DNA of 64,000 nt from Isosphaera pallida ATCC 43644 (GTDB lineage Bacteria; Planctomycetota; Planctomycetia; Isosphaerales; Isosphaeraceae). The stretch spans positions 2,232,001 to 2,296,000 of the forward strand of contig NC_014962.1 of NCBI RefSeq assembly GCF_000186345.1, written 5' to 3'. A program made the position numbers and the translations under genes. Shown here one piece after another: positions 25,905-34,473 of this stretch. The notes under the pieces are model-generated. The model did not search any database. It worked only from the letters and a program-made list of their open reading frames with translations, and was not told the DNA's origin. Each line of letters opens with the position of its first letter. Position 1 is the stretch's first letter.

Positions 25905-28763
25905 TCAGGGTCGGGCGGGGGGGAGTTGGGGTGTGGTCGGCGGCGCGAACTTCTCCGGAGCGGCTTGAGGCGCGCTGAACGGAGCGTCGTCCCCCCAGGC
26001 GGAACGAGCCGCTTCCAACCACGCCGTCAGTTGAGCGATCCGCTCGGCCTGGGCTGGGTCGCCGGCCAGATCGTGTTGCTCGAAGGGATCGGCCGAAAGA
26101 TCGAACAATTGGGTGCGATGAATCTTGGGATAACGAATCAGCTTGAACCGCCCGTCGGTCACAGCGCGTTGCTTATCCCGATAGGCGAACCAAAGAAACT
26201 GGCGCGGATGGGCGGACGGGTCGTCGGGGCGTCGCAGAGCCGGGGCGAAGCTCACTCCGTCGAGGGGTTGGGAAGGCGGTTTCAAACCGGCGAGGTCGCA
26301 AAGGGTGGGAAATAGGTCCAGCAGCCAGACCATCGCCGCGCATCGTCCGGGCCGCAGGCCGGGTCCGGCCACGATGAAGGGCACGCGGATTGAATGTTCA
26401 TACAGGTTTTGCTTGCCGAGCAAGCCGTGGTCGCCCAGCGCCAAACCCTGGTCGGAGGTGAAGATCACATAGGTGTTGTCCCGCTCACCCGCCACTGTCA
26501 AAGCTTCAAGCAACCGGCCCACCACCCGGTCGATTCCGGCGACCACCGCCAGATAGTCTCGCCAGCGGGTCCGAATCGCTTGGGGGTCGCGCGGGAAGGC
26601 TTCCAGACGCTCGTCGCGCACGAGCATCTCGCCATTGTCGAAGGGGTGGAACGGTAGGAAGGACGGGGGCAACGGAAACGCTTCGATGGGTGGCAGCGCG
26701 GCCAGGTCGGCGGGGTCGGGCGCGAGCGGGTCGTGGGGACACTCCAACGCCAGATGCATCAGAAAGGGGCGGCGTTGGTCGGGAGGCAGGGCAGCGCGGT
26801 GTTCCAGGAACTCCACCGCCGCGTCGGCAATCTCGACGGCGGGGCGTCCCGAGAGCCGCGATTGATGCTCCTCGATGTAACGCTCGATCTCGAAGCGCGC
26901 TTGCAAGGGCAGGGGAGTGTTGCCCTTCTTGCCGTGGTGATAGGTGAGATAACCCTGGTCGCGGAAGTGACCAGCCAGCGACGGCCCCTCGGCCCAGTGT
27001 TCTGCGGTGTGGCGGAACATAGCGCGGCCCGAAAGCAACATCGCGCGGCTCGGCAGGCAAACGGCCGGGATGTCGCCGCCGAGGTTGTAAACCCGATCCA
27101 GCACCACACCCGAGTTGGCCAACCGATCCAAATGGGGCGTCGAAGCCAGCGTGCCAGGCCCACTTCCCGCCAAAGCACGCACGGCATCGGGCCGCAGATC
27201 GTCGGCCAGAATGATGAGGAAGTTGGGCCGCGGATGCGACGGCGAGGTGTTGGCGGCCTGTCCGTCCCCAGGAGGACACGGGGTCAAACGAAAGCGGAGG
27301 GGCCGCGGACGGAAGCGAGCGTAAAGCGATCGGGCCTCGGCGTCCCAATCCGCGTCCAGAGCGTCCGGGCCGGGCGGACCTTGCTCGCGGCGTTCGCGCC
27401 AAGCGGCGTCGAGACGCGCGCGCCGCGCGGTCATGGCTCGATCGAGGTCTGATGCCTCAGAAGCCAGAGGATGGCGTGCGGCATGTTCAGGATCAACGAG
27501 GTCGAACCCGCCGTGGGCGAACTGGTCGGAGTTGCCCCGCCCCACCTCGAACCAGGCGGGTTCGCCTTCGGGGTCGTCGCCTGCGGCCCACAGGATCCAT
27601 TCCCGATCGGGCGGCAGACCGGTCAAGACAAGCGGTTGACGTTCCCAGGGCTGGCCGCCGTTGAGCGCGCGCGCGGCCCAGGCGGCCAAATCCGGCTCGA
27701 CCCCCTCGCCCAAGGACAAGGGGGGAGGGACCGCCACGATGAAGCCGTAACCGCCCGGCCCCTCGCGAGCCAGGGCATCCCAGGCGTCATCCCGCTTGGT
27801 GGTCCGCAAGTCCGGGCCAAGTTGGTCCCCCCCATCGTCCGCGCCCGGCTCGAAGCGAACCGCGGCTCGAAGTGGGGTTTCCAACGTGGAACGTCCCCAG
27901 CCTTGGCTCCAAAGGGTCAACGCGATCAGGGCGTGACCATCGGGGCCAGGGTGAACCCCGTCACCCGCGAGAAACGCCGAGGCATGGCGACGCTGACGGT
28001 CGGCGAGGTAGGCGTTGAGGACGCGGTGGGGATCCCCCACCCGTGCCCGGGGACGGCGGGAAGTCGGGGAAGCCGGGTCCGAATTCTCCTCCTCGGGCGA
28101 CAGACGGGGATCGAAGGCCCGCACCAAGTCGGCTTGACGACGCAACACCCCGTCGTAACCCACATAGGGAAAGCGATAGCCAAACCGGGGCGACTCCGGT
28201 TCCCACACCCGTGCGCGCCGCGCATCAAACGGCGGATTGGTCAACAACGTCAATGTGGCAGCAGGCTCGCTCAGAGCCGCCACCCGTCGCGCCAACCGCT
28301 CCAGACCATCCCGGTAAAGGTCCAGCCGAGTGGGGTCGATCGGATGATAAATCCCGTCGTTCATGCCATAGCAGGCCACCACCTGGTTGGGCTTCCACCC
28401 CGTCACGTCTCGCTCGAATCGGTCGTAAAGGTAGGGGCGGCGCGGATGATGGTCCGCCTCGCTCGTGTTGGACAGCGTCTCGCTGGAAAGACCCCGGTTG
28501 AACACCTGAGCCGGACGAGAAGCCCCCCGACGAGCCGCCTCAGCCCACAGCCACGATTCCACCCGCGCGACGTAGCCCCCCGCTTGGGTAATGCTGTCGC
28601 CCACCATCACCACCCGATCCCCCGGCGCGGGCCCCGGCGACTCCCACTCCCGACCGTAACCCCCCTCCATCTCCCCCCAGCCAACCCAACCCAACCCCAT
28701 CGCCAGCAGGATCAATCCCCTCCAACCAATTCCACCTCCCCATTGCCACCGCCTTCGTTTCAT
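25905..28763 (-). CDS. Secreted SGNH hydrolase - sulfatase fusion protein
   Basis: ATG 28763 is preceded by GGAGAGGAG at good spacing and opens with a signal peptide (MKRRR then a hydrophobic stretch of about 20). The 952-residue protein holds two enzymes. The SGNH/GDSL hydrolase (about 45-300) has block I VMVGDSIT, block III YGMNDG and block V GDGVHPGPDG. The type I sulfatase (about 510-940) has FLIILADDLRPD (metal-binding), CLPSR with the cysteine to be converted to formylglycine at about residue 568, and later SDQGLALGDHG. A planctomycete would use this on sulfated, acylated polysaccharides, but the substrate is not known. The two catalytic halves in one chain are unusual. A true formylglycine-generating enzyme must be encoded elsewhere, because the SUMF1 domain at the window start lacks cysteines. 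Confidence 0.88.
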   Translation of the reverse strand: MKRRRWQWGGGIGWRGLILLAMGLGWVGWGEMEGGYGREWESPGPAPGDRVVMVGDSITQAGGYVARVESWLWAEAARRGASRPAQVFNRGLSSETLSNTSEADHHPRRPYLYDRFERDVTGWKPNQVVACYGMNDGIYHPIDPTRLDLYRDGLERLARRVAALSEPAATLTLLTNPPFDARRARVWEPESPRFGYRFPYVGYDGVLRRQADLVRAFDPRLSPEEENSDPASPTSRRPRARVGDPHRVLNAYLADRQRRHASAFLAGDGVHPGPDGHALIALTLWSQGWGRSTLETPLRAAVRFEPGADDGGDQLGPDLRTTKRDDAWDALAREGPGGYGFIVAVPPPLSLGEGVEPDLAAWAARALNGGQPWERQPLVLTGLPPDREWILWAAGDDPEGEPAWFEVGRGNSDQFAHGGFDLVDPEHAARHPLASEASDLDRAMTARRARLDAAWRERREQGPPGPDALDADWDAEARSLYARFRPRPLRFRLTPCPPGDGQAANTSPSHPRPNFLIILADDLRPDAVRALAGSGPGTLASTPHLDRLANSGVVLDRVYNLGGDIPAVCLPSRAMLLSGRAMFRHTAEHWAEGPSLAGHFRDQGYLTYHHGKKGNTPLPLQARFEIERYIEEHQSRLSGRPAVEIADAAVEFLEHRAALPPDQRRPFLMHLALECPHDPLAPDPADLAALPPIEAFPLPPSFLPFHPFDNGEMLVRDERLEAFPRDPQAIRTRWRDYLAVVAGIDRVVGRLLEALTVAGERDNTYVIFTSDQGLALGDHGLLGKQNLYEHSIRVPFIVAGPGLRPGRCAAMVWLLDLFPTLCDLAGLKPPSQPLDGVSFAPALRRPDDPSAHPRQFLWFAYRDKQRAVTDGRFKLIRYPKIHRTQLFDLSADPFEQHDLAGDPAQAERIAQLTAWLEAARSAWGDDAPFSAPQAAPEKFAPPTTPQLPPARP

Positions 28764-29055
28764 CCGAGCATCTCCTCTCCAAACGCGCCATCCAACTCCC
28801 TTTGGCTCACGAGATTCCCTAAACCAATGACACGAAACGAAATCCGATATCAAAAACCGAAACCACCCTGCTGTTTTTGAGAAAAGTTCCCTGACGGCGA
28901 ACTTGGATCCGGCGAAGCGGGTGGCGATACTCTAGAATAAGAAACGCATGGGAAATCCACCATCGTCCAATGGTCTCCAAGCGCCGACGCAAGGGTTTCA
29001 AGTCAGGTCGTTGGAGTGTCGAACCCGACTTTGCAAGGCTCCACCGAGGAAAGCG

Positions 29056-30288
29056 ATGTCCGCCCCGACCTCCAGCGATTCCTACGGCCAGGACCAACCT
29101 CCGAGCGATGCTCTGATCCCGCCCAGCCAAGGCGTCAACGGCGAGTTGCGGCTGCTCCACGAGCAAGCCAACATCTTGATCGTGGATGATCGCCGCACTG
29201 ATCTTCTCTTGATGGCGGAGATGGTCTTGACCTTAGGTCACCGCGCGTTTCTGGCCGAGGATGGCGAGCAGGCGATGATCCAGGCGCGTCGGCACCCGCC
29301 GGACCTGATCTTGCTGGACTTGAACATGCCGGTGATGGATGGTCGCAGAACCCTGGAGCGGCTCAAGGACCATCCAGTCTACAAGGGAATTCCAGTGGTG
29401 GTGGTGTCCGGGGTGGACAACACCGAGGAAATCGCCCGCTGCCTTCAAGCCGGAGCCGATGACTACATCACCAAACCCTACAACCCCGCGCTGCTCAAAG
29501 CCCGCATCGAGGCGTGCCTGGCCAAAAAACGCCTCAGCGACCTAGAGGCGCGACGCTACCGCGAACTCGAAGCCGCCCACAACCAATTGCAACTCTTGAT
29601 CAAACAGCAGTTCGGCAAAACCTACTCGGCCCAACTCGCTACCATCTTCGCCCTCTCCAAACTGGTCGAGTCACGCGACCGGGAAACCGGCAAACATCTC
29701 GAACGGATTCGAGAATACTGTCAGGCAATCGCCCGCCAACTGGCCGCCCATTCCCGCTATGCTCAAAATATCAACGAACTCTTTATCGACAACCTCTATA
29801 ACGCCAGCCCGCTGCACGACATCGGCAAAGTGGCGATTCCCGACTCGATCTTATGCAAACCAGGACAACTCACCGAACCTGAACGCGAAATTATCAAAAT
29901 GCACACCGTCATCGGTGCACGCACCTTGCGCGAGGTCGATTTACTTTATCCGGGCAACGCGCTTCTGGAATTCGGCACCATGATCGCCGAAAGCCACCAC
30001 GAGCGTTGGGACGGCAACGGTTATCCCCACGGCAGCTCGGAGGACAACATCCCCCTGGCGGCACGAATCCTGTCGGTGGGTGATGTTTACGACGCCCTGA
30101 CCGCCAATCGGTGTTACCGCCCGATCTCCTACACGCACGAGGAGGCGGTGGAGATGATCCGCAACGGTTCGGGTACCCAGTTCGACCCGGTCATTGTCGA
30201 GGCGTTCCTCAACATCCGCAGTCAAATCAACCGCATCCACCAAACCCTGGCCGACGACCCAGACCCTCCCAGCATCCGCTCGGTCTAG
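29056..30288 (+). CDS. Response regulator with HD-GYP phosphodiesterase output
   Basis: ATG 29056 follows GAGGAAAGCG. The 410-residue protein starts with a disordered stretch of about 35, then a REC domain with DD at ILIVDDRR, phospho-acceptor Asp88 in LLDLNMPVMDG and a Lys in DYITKPYNP. A coiled linker (about 160-190) leads to an HD-GYP domain: HD pair 254-255 in LHDIGKVAIPD, then ESHHERWDGNGYPHG. All expected metal and GYP residues are present, so active hydrolysis of cyclic di-GMP is likely. No partner histidine kinase is adjacent. It is divergent from the sulfatase gene across 292 bp. Confidence 0.93.
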   Translation: MSAPTSSDSYGQDQPPSDALIPPSQGVNGELRLLHEQANILIVDDRRTDLLLMAEMVLTLGHRAFLAEDGEQAMIQARRHPPDLILLDLNMPVMDGRRTLERLKDHPVYKGIPVVVVSGVDNTEEIARCLQAGADDYITKPYNPALLKARIEACLAKKRLSDLEARRYRELEAAHNQLQLLIKQQFGKTYSAQLATIFALSKLVESRDRETGKHLERIREYCQAIARQLAAHSRYAQNINELFIDNLYNASPLHDIGKVAIPDSILCKPGQLTEPEREIIKMHTVIGARTLREVDLLYPGNALLEFGTMIAESHHERWDGNGYPHGSSEDNIPLAARILSVGDVYDALTANRCYRPISYTHEEAVEMIRNGSGTQFDPVIVEAFLNIRSQINRIHQTLADDPDPPSIRSV

Positions 30289-30447
30289 GAAGGGCCGACT
30301 AGCACCCGCGTCGTCGCATCACCTGGCCGTACCCGACGAGGCGTAACCCCTTGCGGAGACAGGCGGAAAACGCGAACGCAAGACGAGGAAAGGCTCAACC
30401 CCGGCGTGAACCCCTGGGTCGAGCAGTGACTGGGAAGGTTTGGTCAG

Positions 30448-30521
30448 TACACCCGGTAGGACTCGAACCTACAACCGCTGGTTCCGAAGACCAGTGCTCT
30501 ATCCAATTGAGCTACGGGTGC
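30448..30521 (-). tRNA. tRNA-Arg (anticodon TCG)
   Basis: On the minus strand the acceptor stem GCACCCG pairs with CGGGTGT (one G-U). The D arm reads GCTC...GAGC and the T arm has GGTTCGAGTCC. The anticodon stem-loop CTGGT-CTTCGGA-ACCAG gives anticodon TCG at positions 34-36. The discriminator is A, and CCA is not encoded. Confidence 0.93.
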
Positions 30522-30854
30522 GTCACGGCTGGTTGGGATCCACAACGTGAACCAGCCTTCGGTCGCTGGGGATAAATCATACTCCAAACCTTGGGCAGGG
30601 GACAAGACGACTCATCACCAAACACGCTCCGATTTCGACCAACCATCGAATCCCCTTCCACCGAGCGAATCGGTCCTCAAACCGATCGCATCGCCCACGT
30701 CTTCATCGCAGGTTTTATGCCCGAAGCTCCAACGCGACGGCACTGGCATGCCTCAAACCAACATCGCAACACGCTGATCTCAAATCGCCTTGGTCCTAGC
30801 CACCCAGATGAAATCTTACTTATCTAGCTGCAGTGTCTTATACATATCTATTAA
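30522..30854. other. Region between tRNA-Arg and truncated M48 gene, with an IS-end-like sequence
   Basis: These 333 bp have no credible gene and lower G+C than the surroundings. At 30834-30849 the sequence TGTCTTATACATATCT resembles the outer end of IS4/IS50-type elements. It lies just before the point where M48 homology begins. I read this as a possible scar of an insertion/deletion. Confidence 0.4.
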
Positions 30855-31361
30855 TACGTTCAGACTTTTGCTCAGCGACTGGGTTTGGATCATCCTCCCG
30901 AGGTTTTCATCATCGAATCGGAGATGCTCAACGCCAACGCGGTGCGGGTGGGCCGCAAGTCGATGATCCTGCTGACCGACGAAATCGTTTACGGGGCGTT
31001 GATGACGGGCCAGCCCCAGGTGCTTTCCTTCATTCTGGGCCATGAAATGGGCCACATCGCCCTGAATCATATGGGGACCTGGCGGACGTGGATCAAGCAG
31101 ATCAACCCTCGCATCTCCCGCCTGGACGAGTTCACGGTCGATCGTATTGCCATGAAGTTGGTCGGCAAGCGTGGGGTCGCATTTCAGGGCGTCCTGATGC
31201 TCACGATCGGCCCGCACCTGCTCCCTTTCTTGAACATTCCCGCCCTGAAGGATCAGATCGAACAGGTCGAGAATGACCGCAATTCGGCCAAGTCGGAAAA
31301 AACTCTTCGATTGTCTCATCCGCTTTTGATTCGTCGCCTCGCGCGCATCCTCAACGGCTAA
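30855..31361 (+). pseudogene. M48-family zinc metalloprotease, 5'-truncated
   Basis: The reading frame is open from 30855 (after a TAA at 30852-30854) with no ATG or GTG before the conserved core. Only a TTG at 30885 could initiate, without a Shine-Dalgarno site. The remaining about 168 codons encode the peptidase core: HEMGHIALNH (HExxH zinc motif) and EFTVDRIA (third ligand ExxxD). A typical C-terminal SHPLLIRRLARIL follows. Full M48 proteins have a membrane-spanning N-terminal part that is missing here. The zinc site is intact, so the fragment could fold if translated, but the missing 5' end and the odd upstream DNA favour a truncated gene. Confidence 0.65.
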
Positions 31362-31474
31362 ACCACGTGGTGGGGATGAAGCGTATTAGACGCCTCGTCC
31401 ACCAGCGGGGGATCGCGGACGCGCGAGCGTCTATGGTGGGGGAATTACGTCACGCGAGCTAAAAACCGCGTTAG

Positions 31475-31548
31475 TGGCAGCGGGCGGGCTCGAACCGCCG
31501 ACCTACGGGTTATGAATCCGTCGCTCTAACCAGCTGAGCTACGCTGCC
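31475..31548 (-). tRNA. tRNA-Met (anticodon CAT), probably elongator
   Basis: On the minus strand GGCAGCG pairs perfectly with CGCTGCC. The D arm is GCTC...GAGC, the T arm GGCGG-TTCGAGC-CCGCC, and the anticodon loop TTCATAA. The first acceptor pair is G-C, unlike the C1/A72 mismatch of initiator tRNA. The discriminator is A and CCA is not encoded. A tRNA-Ile with modified CAT anticodon is not excluded. Confidence 0.9.
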
Positions 31549-31753
31549 TAAAGGGTGTCAAGCTGAACCCATCTCCGATGGGGACGGTTTGCGTCACGTT
31601 TCGGAGTGAGTTGATTCGACGCGCTGAAAGCTCTACGTTGCCAAGAAGATTTTATCGTCATCGACGTTGGTTTTCAATGGGGAACGACTGGGAACGATCG
31701 CCGCTCAAGGCTGCGGGTCGGTGGGGGCCGTTGGCGTCGGGGAGTCAAGGGTG

Positions 31754-33136
31754 ATGGAGTCGGCACAAGGCTGGAGCGATCCCAGAGGGAAAGGGTTTCG
31801 GAGACGGTGGCCGGTCGCGGAGGTGATCGCCTGGTTGGAGGAGAGCCTCGCAACGCAGTGGAGCCATCCGGGCGTGGAAACGGTGCCGCTGGCGAAGGCG
31901 GCGGGGCGGGTCTTGACCGAGGCGGTGGTTTCCCAGGTGGCGGTACCCGGGTTTGCCCGCGCGGCGATGGATGGTTACGCCGTGCGGGGCGAGGACACCT
32001 TCGGCGCCGATCCCACCAATCCCCTCACATTTCGCGTGGTGGGACGGTCGCGCCCGGGGGTGGCTGCTGAGGTCGTGGTGGGCAGCGGCGAGGCGGTGGC
32101 GATCGCCACTGGAGCGCCGTTGCCGCCGGGCGCAGATGCGGTGGTTCCGGTCGAAGCCACTCGTCTTCGGGTCCATGATCACGCCCCCTCCACCGCCTCC
32201 CTTTCCCCCGCTGAGCTTCTGGTCGAGGTCATCGAACCGACCCCGCCGGGGCGTCACGTGGGTCGGATCGGCGAGGATGTCGCGCCGGGCGAAATGATTC
32301 TGGAGCCGGGACGCTGGCTGCGACCTCAAGACCTGGGTGTTTTGAGCGCGCTGGGATGGAGGGAGGTTCTGGTGAGACGACGACCGCGGGTGACCATCCT
32401 AGCGACGGGGCCGGAGATTCTGCCGGTCGGGTCGGCCCCTTCAGACGTGCGGATTCCCGACATGAATTCGCCGATGCTGGCGGCCCTGGTCGAGCGCGAC
32501 GGCGGCCACGCCGAGATTCAGGGCCCCCTCGCCGACGACCGCCACGTTCTGGCTGAGGCCCTCGCGCGAGCCGCCAATCGCTCAGAGTTTGTGATTGTCT
32601 CGGGGGGGTCCTCCACCGGGCCGGAGGATCATCTGCCAAGCTTGGTGGCAGAATTGGGAAGTCTGCCGTTTCACGGCCTGGCGCTTCGACCAGCGGGACC
32701 AACCGGGTTGGGGACGATCGGCTCGACCCCAATTCTGCTAGCACCGGGCAATCCTGTCAGTTGTCTTTGCGCCTACGACCTTCTGGGCAGCCGTGTGGTG
32801 CGTCGTCTGGCCGGTTGGCGTCAAGCATGGGCCTATCGGGCGACCCGTCGGCCTTTGACTCGGAACCTGGTCTCCGTGTTGGGACGACTTGACTACGCTC
32901 GCGTGCGGTTCGACGCTCGGGGTGGCGTGGAGCCTTTGGCGATCTCGGGGGCCTCGATCCTTTCTTCGACCGTGCGCGCCGACGGATTCACTTTGATCGC
33001 GCCTCACTCAGAAGGAGCGGCCGAGGGCACGGTGGTCACCGTTTGGCGTTACGACCCCACGAGCTCCCATGTTTGGGACGAGCTTCAAGACGATCCATTC
33101 GGATTTGGATTGGCTGATTCCAACTCCGCGTGCTGA
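31754..33136 (+). CDS. moeA: Molybdopterin molybdenumtransferase
   Basis: MoeA inserts molybdate into adenylylated molybdopterin. The roughly 460-residue protein has the family signatures PVAEVIAWL, GRVLTEAVVSQVAVPGFARAAMDGYAVRG, IATGAPLPPGADAVVPVE and GRIGEDVAPGE. The MoaB/Mog-like domain has TGPEI, PDMNSPML and VSGGSSTGPED, followed by LAPGNPVSCLCAYD and a C-terminal beta domain. ATG 31754 follows AAGGGTG; a TTG at 31667 would add a non-homologous leader. Other Moco genes are not nearby. It converges with the XRE/S24 gene with only 10 bp between stops. Confidence 0.93.
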   Translation: MESAQGWSDPRGKGFRRRWPVAEVIAWLEESLATQWSHPGVETVPLAKAAGRVLTEAVVSQVAVPGFARAAMDGYAVRGEDTFGADPTNPLTFRVVGRSRPGVAAEVVVGSGEAVAIATGAPLPPGADAVVPVEATRLRVHDHAPSTASLSPAELLVEVIEPTPPGRHVGRIGEDVAPGEMILEPGRWLRPQDLGVLSALGWREVLVRRRPRVTILATGPEILPVGSAPSDVRIPDMNSPMLAALVERDGGHAEIQGPLADDRHVLAEALARAANRSEFVIVSGGSSTGPEDHLPSLVAELGSLPFHGLALRPAGPTGLGTIGSTPILLAPGNPVSCLCAYDLLGSRVVRRLAGWRQAWAYRATRRPLTRNLVSVLGRLDYARVRFDARGGVEPLAISGASILSSTVRADGFTLIAPHSEGAAEGTVVTVWRYDPTSSHVWDELQDDPFGFGLADSNSAC

Positions 33137-33146
33137 GGCCGGGGCG

Positions 33147-34190
33147 TCAAGGCACGCCTGGGGGAGCGTCGCTTTGGTGGTCCAAGGAGGACTCCACCAC
33201 CCACAAAACCCGGCGAACCGTCCAGATTCCCGGTTGCTCGATGGGGTCCAGATCGGGACGGCTATCGGCGGTGATCCGCTTGTCGCCTGGTCCGGGCGGT
33301 TGCTTGAGGTGACGATCGCTGGAGCAGCGTTCCAACCGCAGACGGTAGGAACGGATTCGGGATTCACCTGTTTCAGTCCGCGAGGGAGATTCCTCTTGGG
33401 CAACAGGTTCGAGCCAACCGATCGCCTCGGAAACCGAACCGCGCCAGGCGGCCACCAGCTTGCCCACCAGGTCGTCGAGGGGTTCGGGGATGTCGCTGTA
33501 GACCACGAAGGCTCCCCGAGGCGCGATTGGCTCGATGGAGTCGTCGCGGACGATCATCCAGCGTCCGCTTTGCCGGGCGTTGAACCATTCGCACAGCGCA
33601 ACCCGATAACGGAGGCCGTGGGCGGGGGTCAAGCGTTCATGGGCGGGGTCGTCGGGACTGGACAGCACCCAAAAGGGCTGAGGCGCGGCGGGATCAACGT
33701 CAGCAAGGTTGTCTTCGAGTCGCAAACCGGGCAACGGTTCGCGGGCGCGGAGTGATTCGACATCCCGCCCGCCCCGCGCCAATCCTTGAGGGAACGTCTC
33801 GGTCGCGGCGGGCCACGATGACCAAGACGGGGGGGAATGGGTGGCCCGCTCCAACCTCTGAAGCGCTGCGCGAAGCAAAACCTCGACCGACTCGGTGGGA
33901 TTGGCGTTGGAACTTCCCCAGAGGGGGGGAGGGGTTCGAAACCGCGGCCCTTGGCCGTGGAGCAACCACATCGGTTCGACTGACGTGAGTTCCACGAATT
34001 TGAGCAGAATTTCACCCGGAATTGTCACGCCACTTTCATAATTATACCAGGTTCGAACCGGCAAGTTGAGCCGACGGGCCAATTCAGGTCCACCGCGCTC
34101 GCCATAGAGGTCGGCCCGGATGATTTTCAGACGATTGGCCAAGTCGCATTTCATGCGAACGGATTCGGGTGGATTTTTGCGTCGCGCCAT
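33147..34190 (-). CDS. XRE regulator with S24/LexA-like C-terminal domain
   Basis: The 347-residue protein has an N-terminal HTH (about 15-75) with the motif PELARRLNLPVRTWYNYESGVTIPGEILLKF. A linker of about 100 residues and an S24-like fold follow: DDSIEPIAPRGAFVVYSD (Ser of the Ser-Lys dyad present) and LVGKLVAAW. The LexA-type catalytic Lys position (in VKRL of LexA) reads SEAIGWL here, so self-cleavage looks unlikely. It resembles a CI-type repressor turned stable regulator. No phage genes adjoin it. ATG 34190 is chosen because the domain begins soon after. Confidence 0.8.
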   Translation of the reverse strand: MARRKNPPESVRMKCDLANRLKIIRADLYGERGGPELARRLNLPVRTWYNYESGVTIPGEILLKFVELTSVEPMWLLHGQGPRFRTPPPLWGSSNANPTESVEVLLRAALQRLERATHSPPSWSSWPAATETFPQGLARGGRDVESLRAREPLPGLRLEDNLADVDPAAPQPFWVLSSPDDPAHERLTPAHGLRYRVALCEWFNARQSGRWMIVRDDSIEPIAPRGAFVVYSDIPEPLDDLVGKLVAAWRGSVSEAIGWLEPVAQEESPSRTETGESRIRSYRLRLERCSSDRHLKQPPGPGDKRITADSRPDLDPIEQPGIWTVRRVLWVVESSLDHQSDAPPGVP

Positions 34191-34473
34191 AAGTCGCCAT
34201 GCTCCCCTCGTGGTGGCCCGGGGTTTGGGGGGATCCCAGTTGGGGATCGCCATCCACCACGATTGTTAGGACAAGCATGGCCGTCCCCCAACCGTTGTAA
34301 ACTCGGGGTCGTTCCGGATCAACGCGGGGTTGACCACGAACCGCCAAGCTGGCATGGGATGTAAGTTGCTCGCTTACCTTCGCAACCGACGTGGCTCAAG
34401 AGCAACGGCACACGTCGCGGCCCCGCCCCGCTCCACTGCTCCCATTGCCAAACCGGGAGGGGGTAGGTTCAAG

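Noticed and set aside
27471-28880. 469-codon plus-strand ORF opposite the SGNH-sulfatase
   Set aside because: Antisense shadow; low-complexity Pro/Arg content and no family motif.
33147-34190. Prophage remnant suggested by a CI-like regulator
   Set aside because: No integrase, structural or lysis genes nearby; flanked by moeA and a housekeeping-like kinase.
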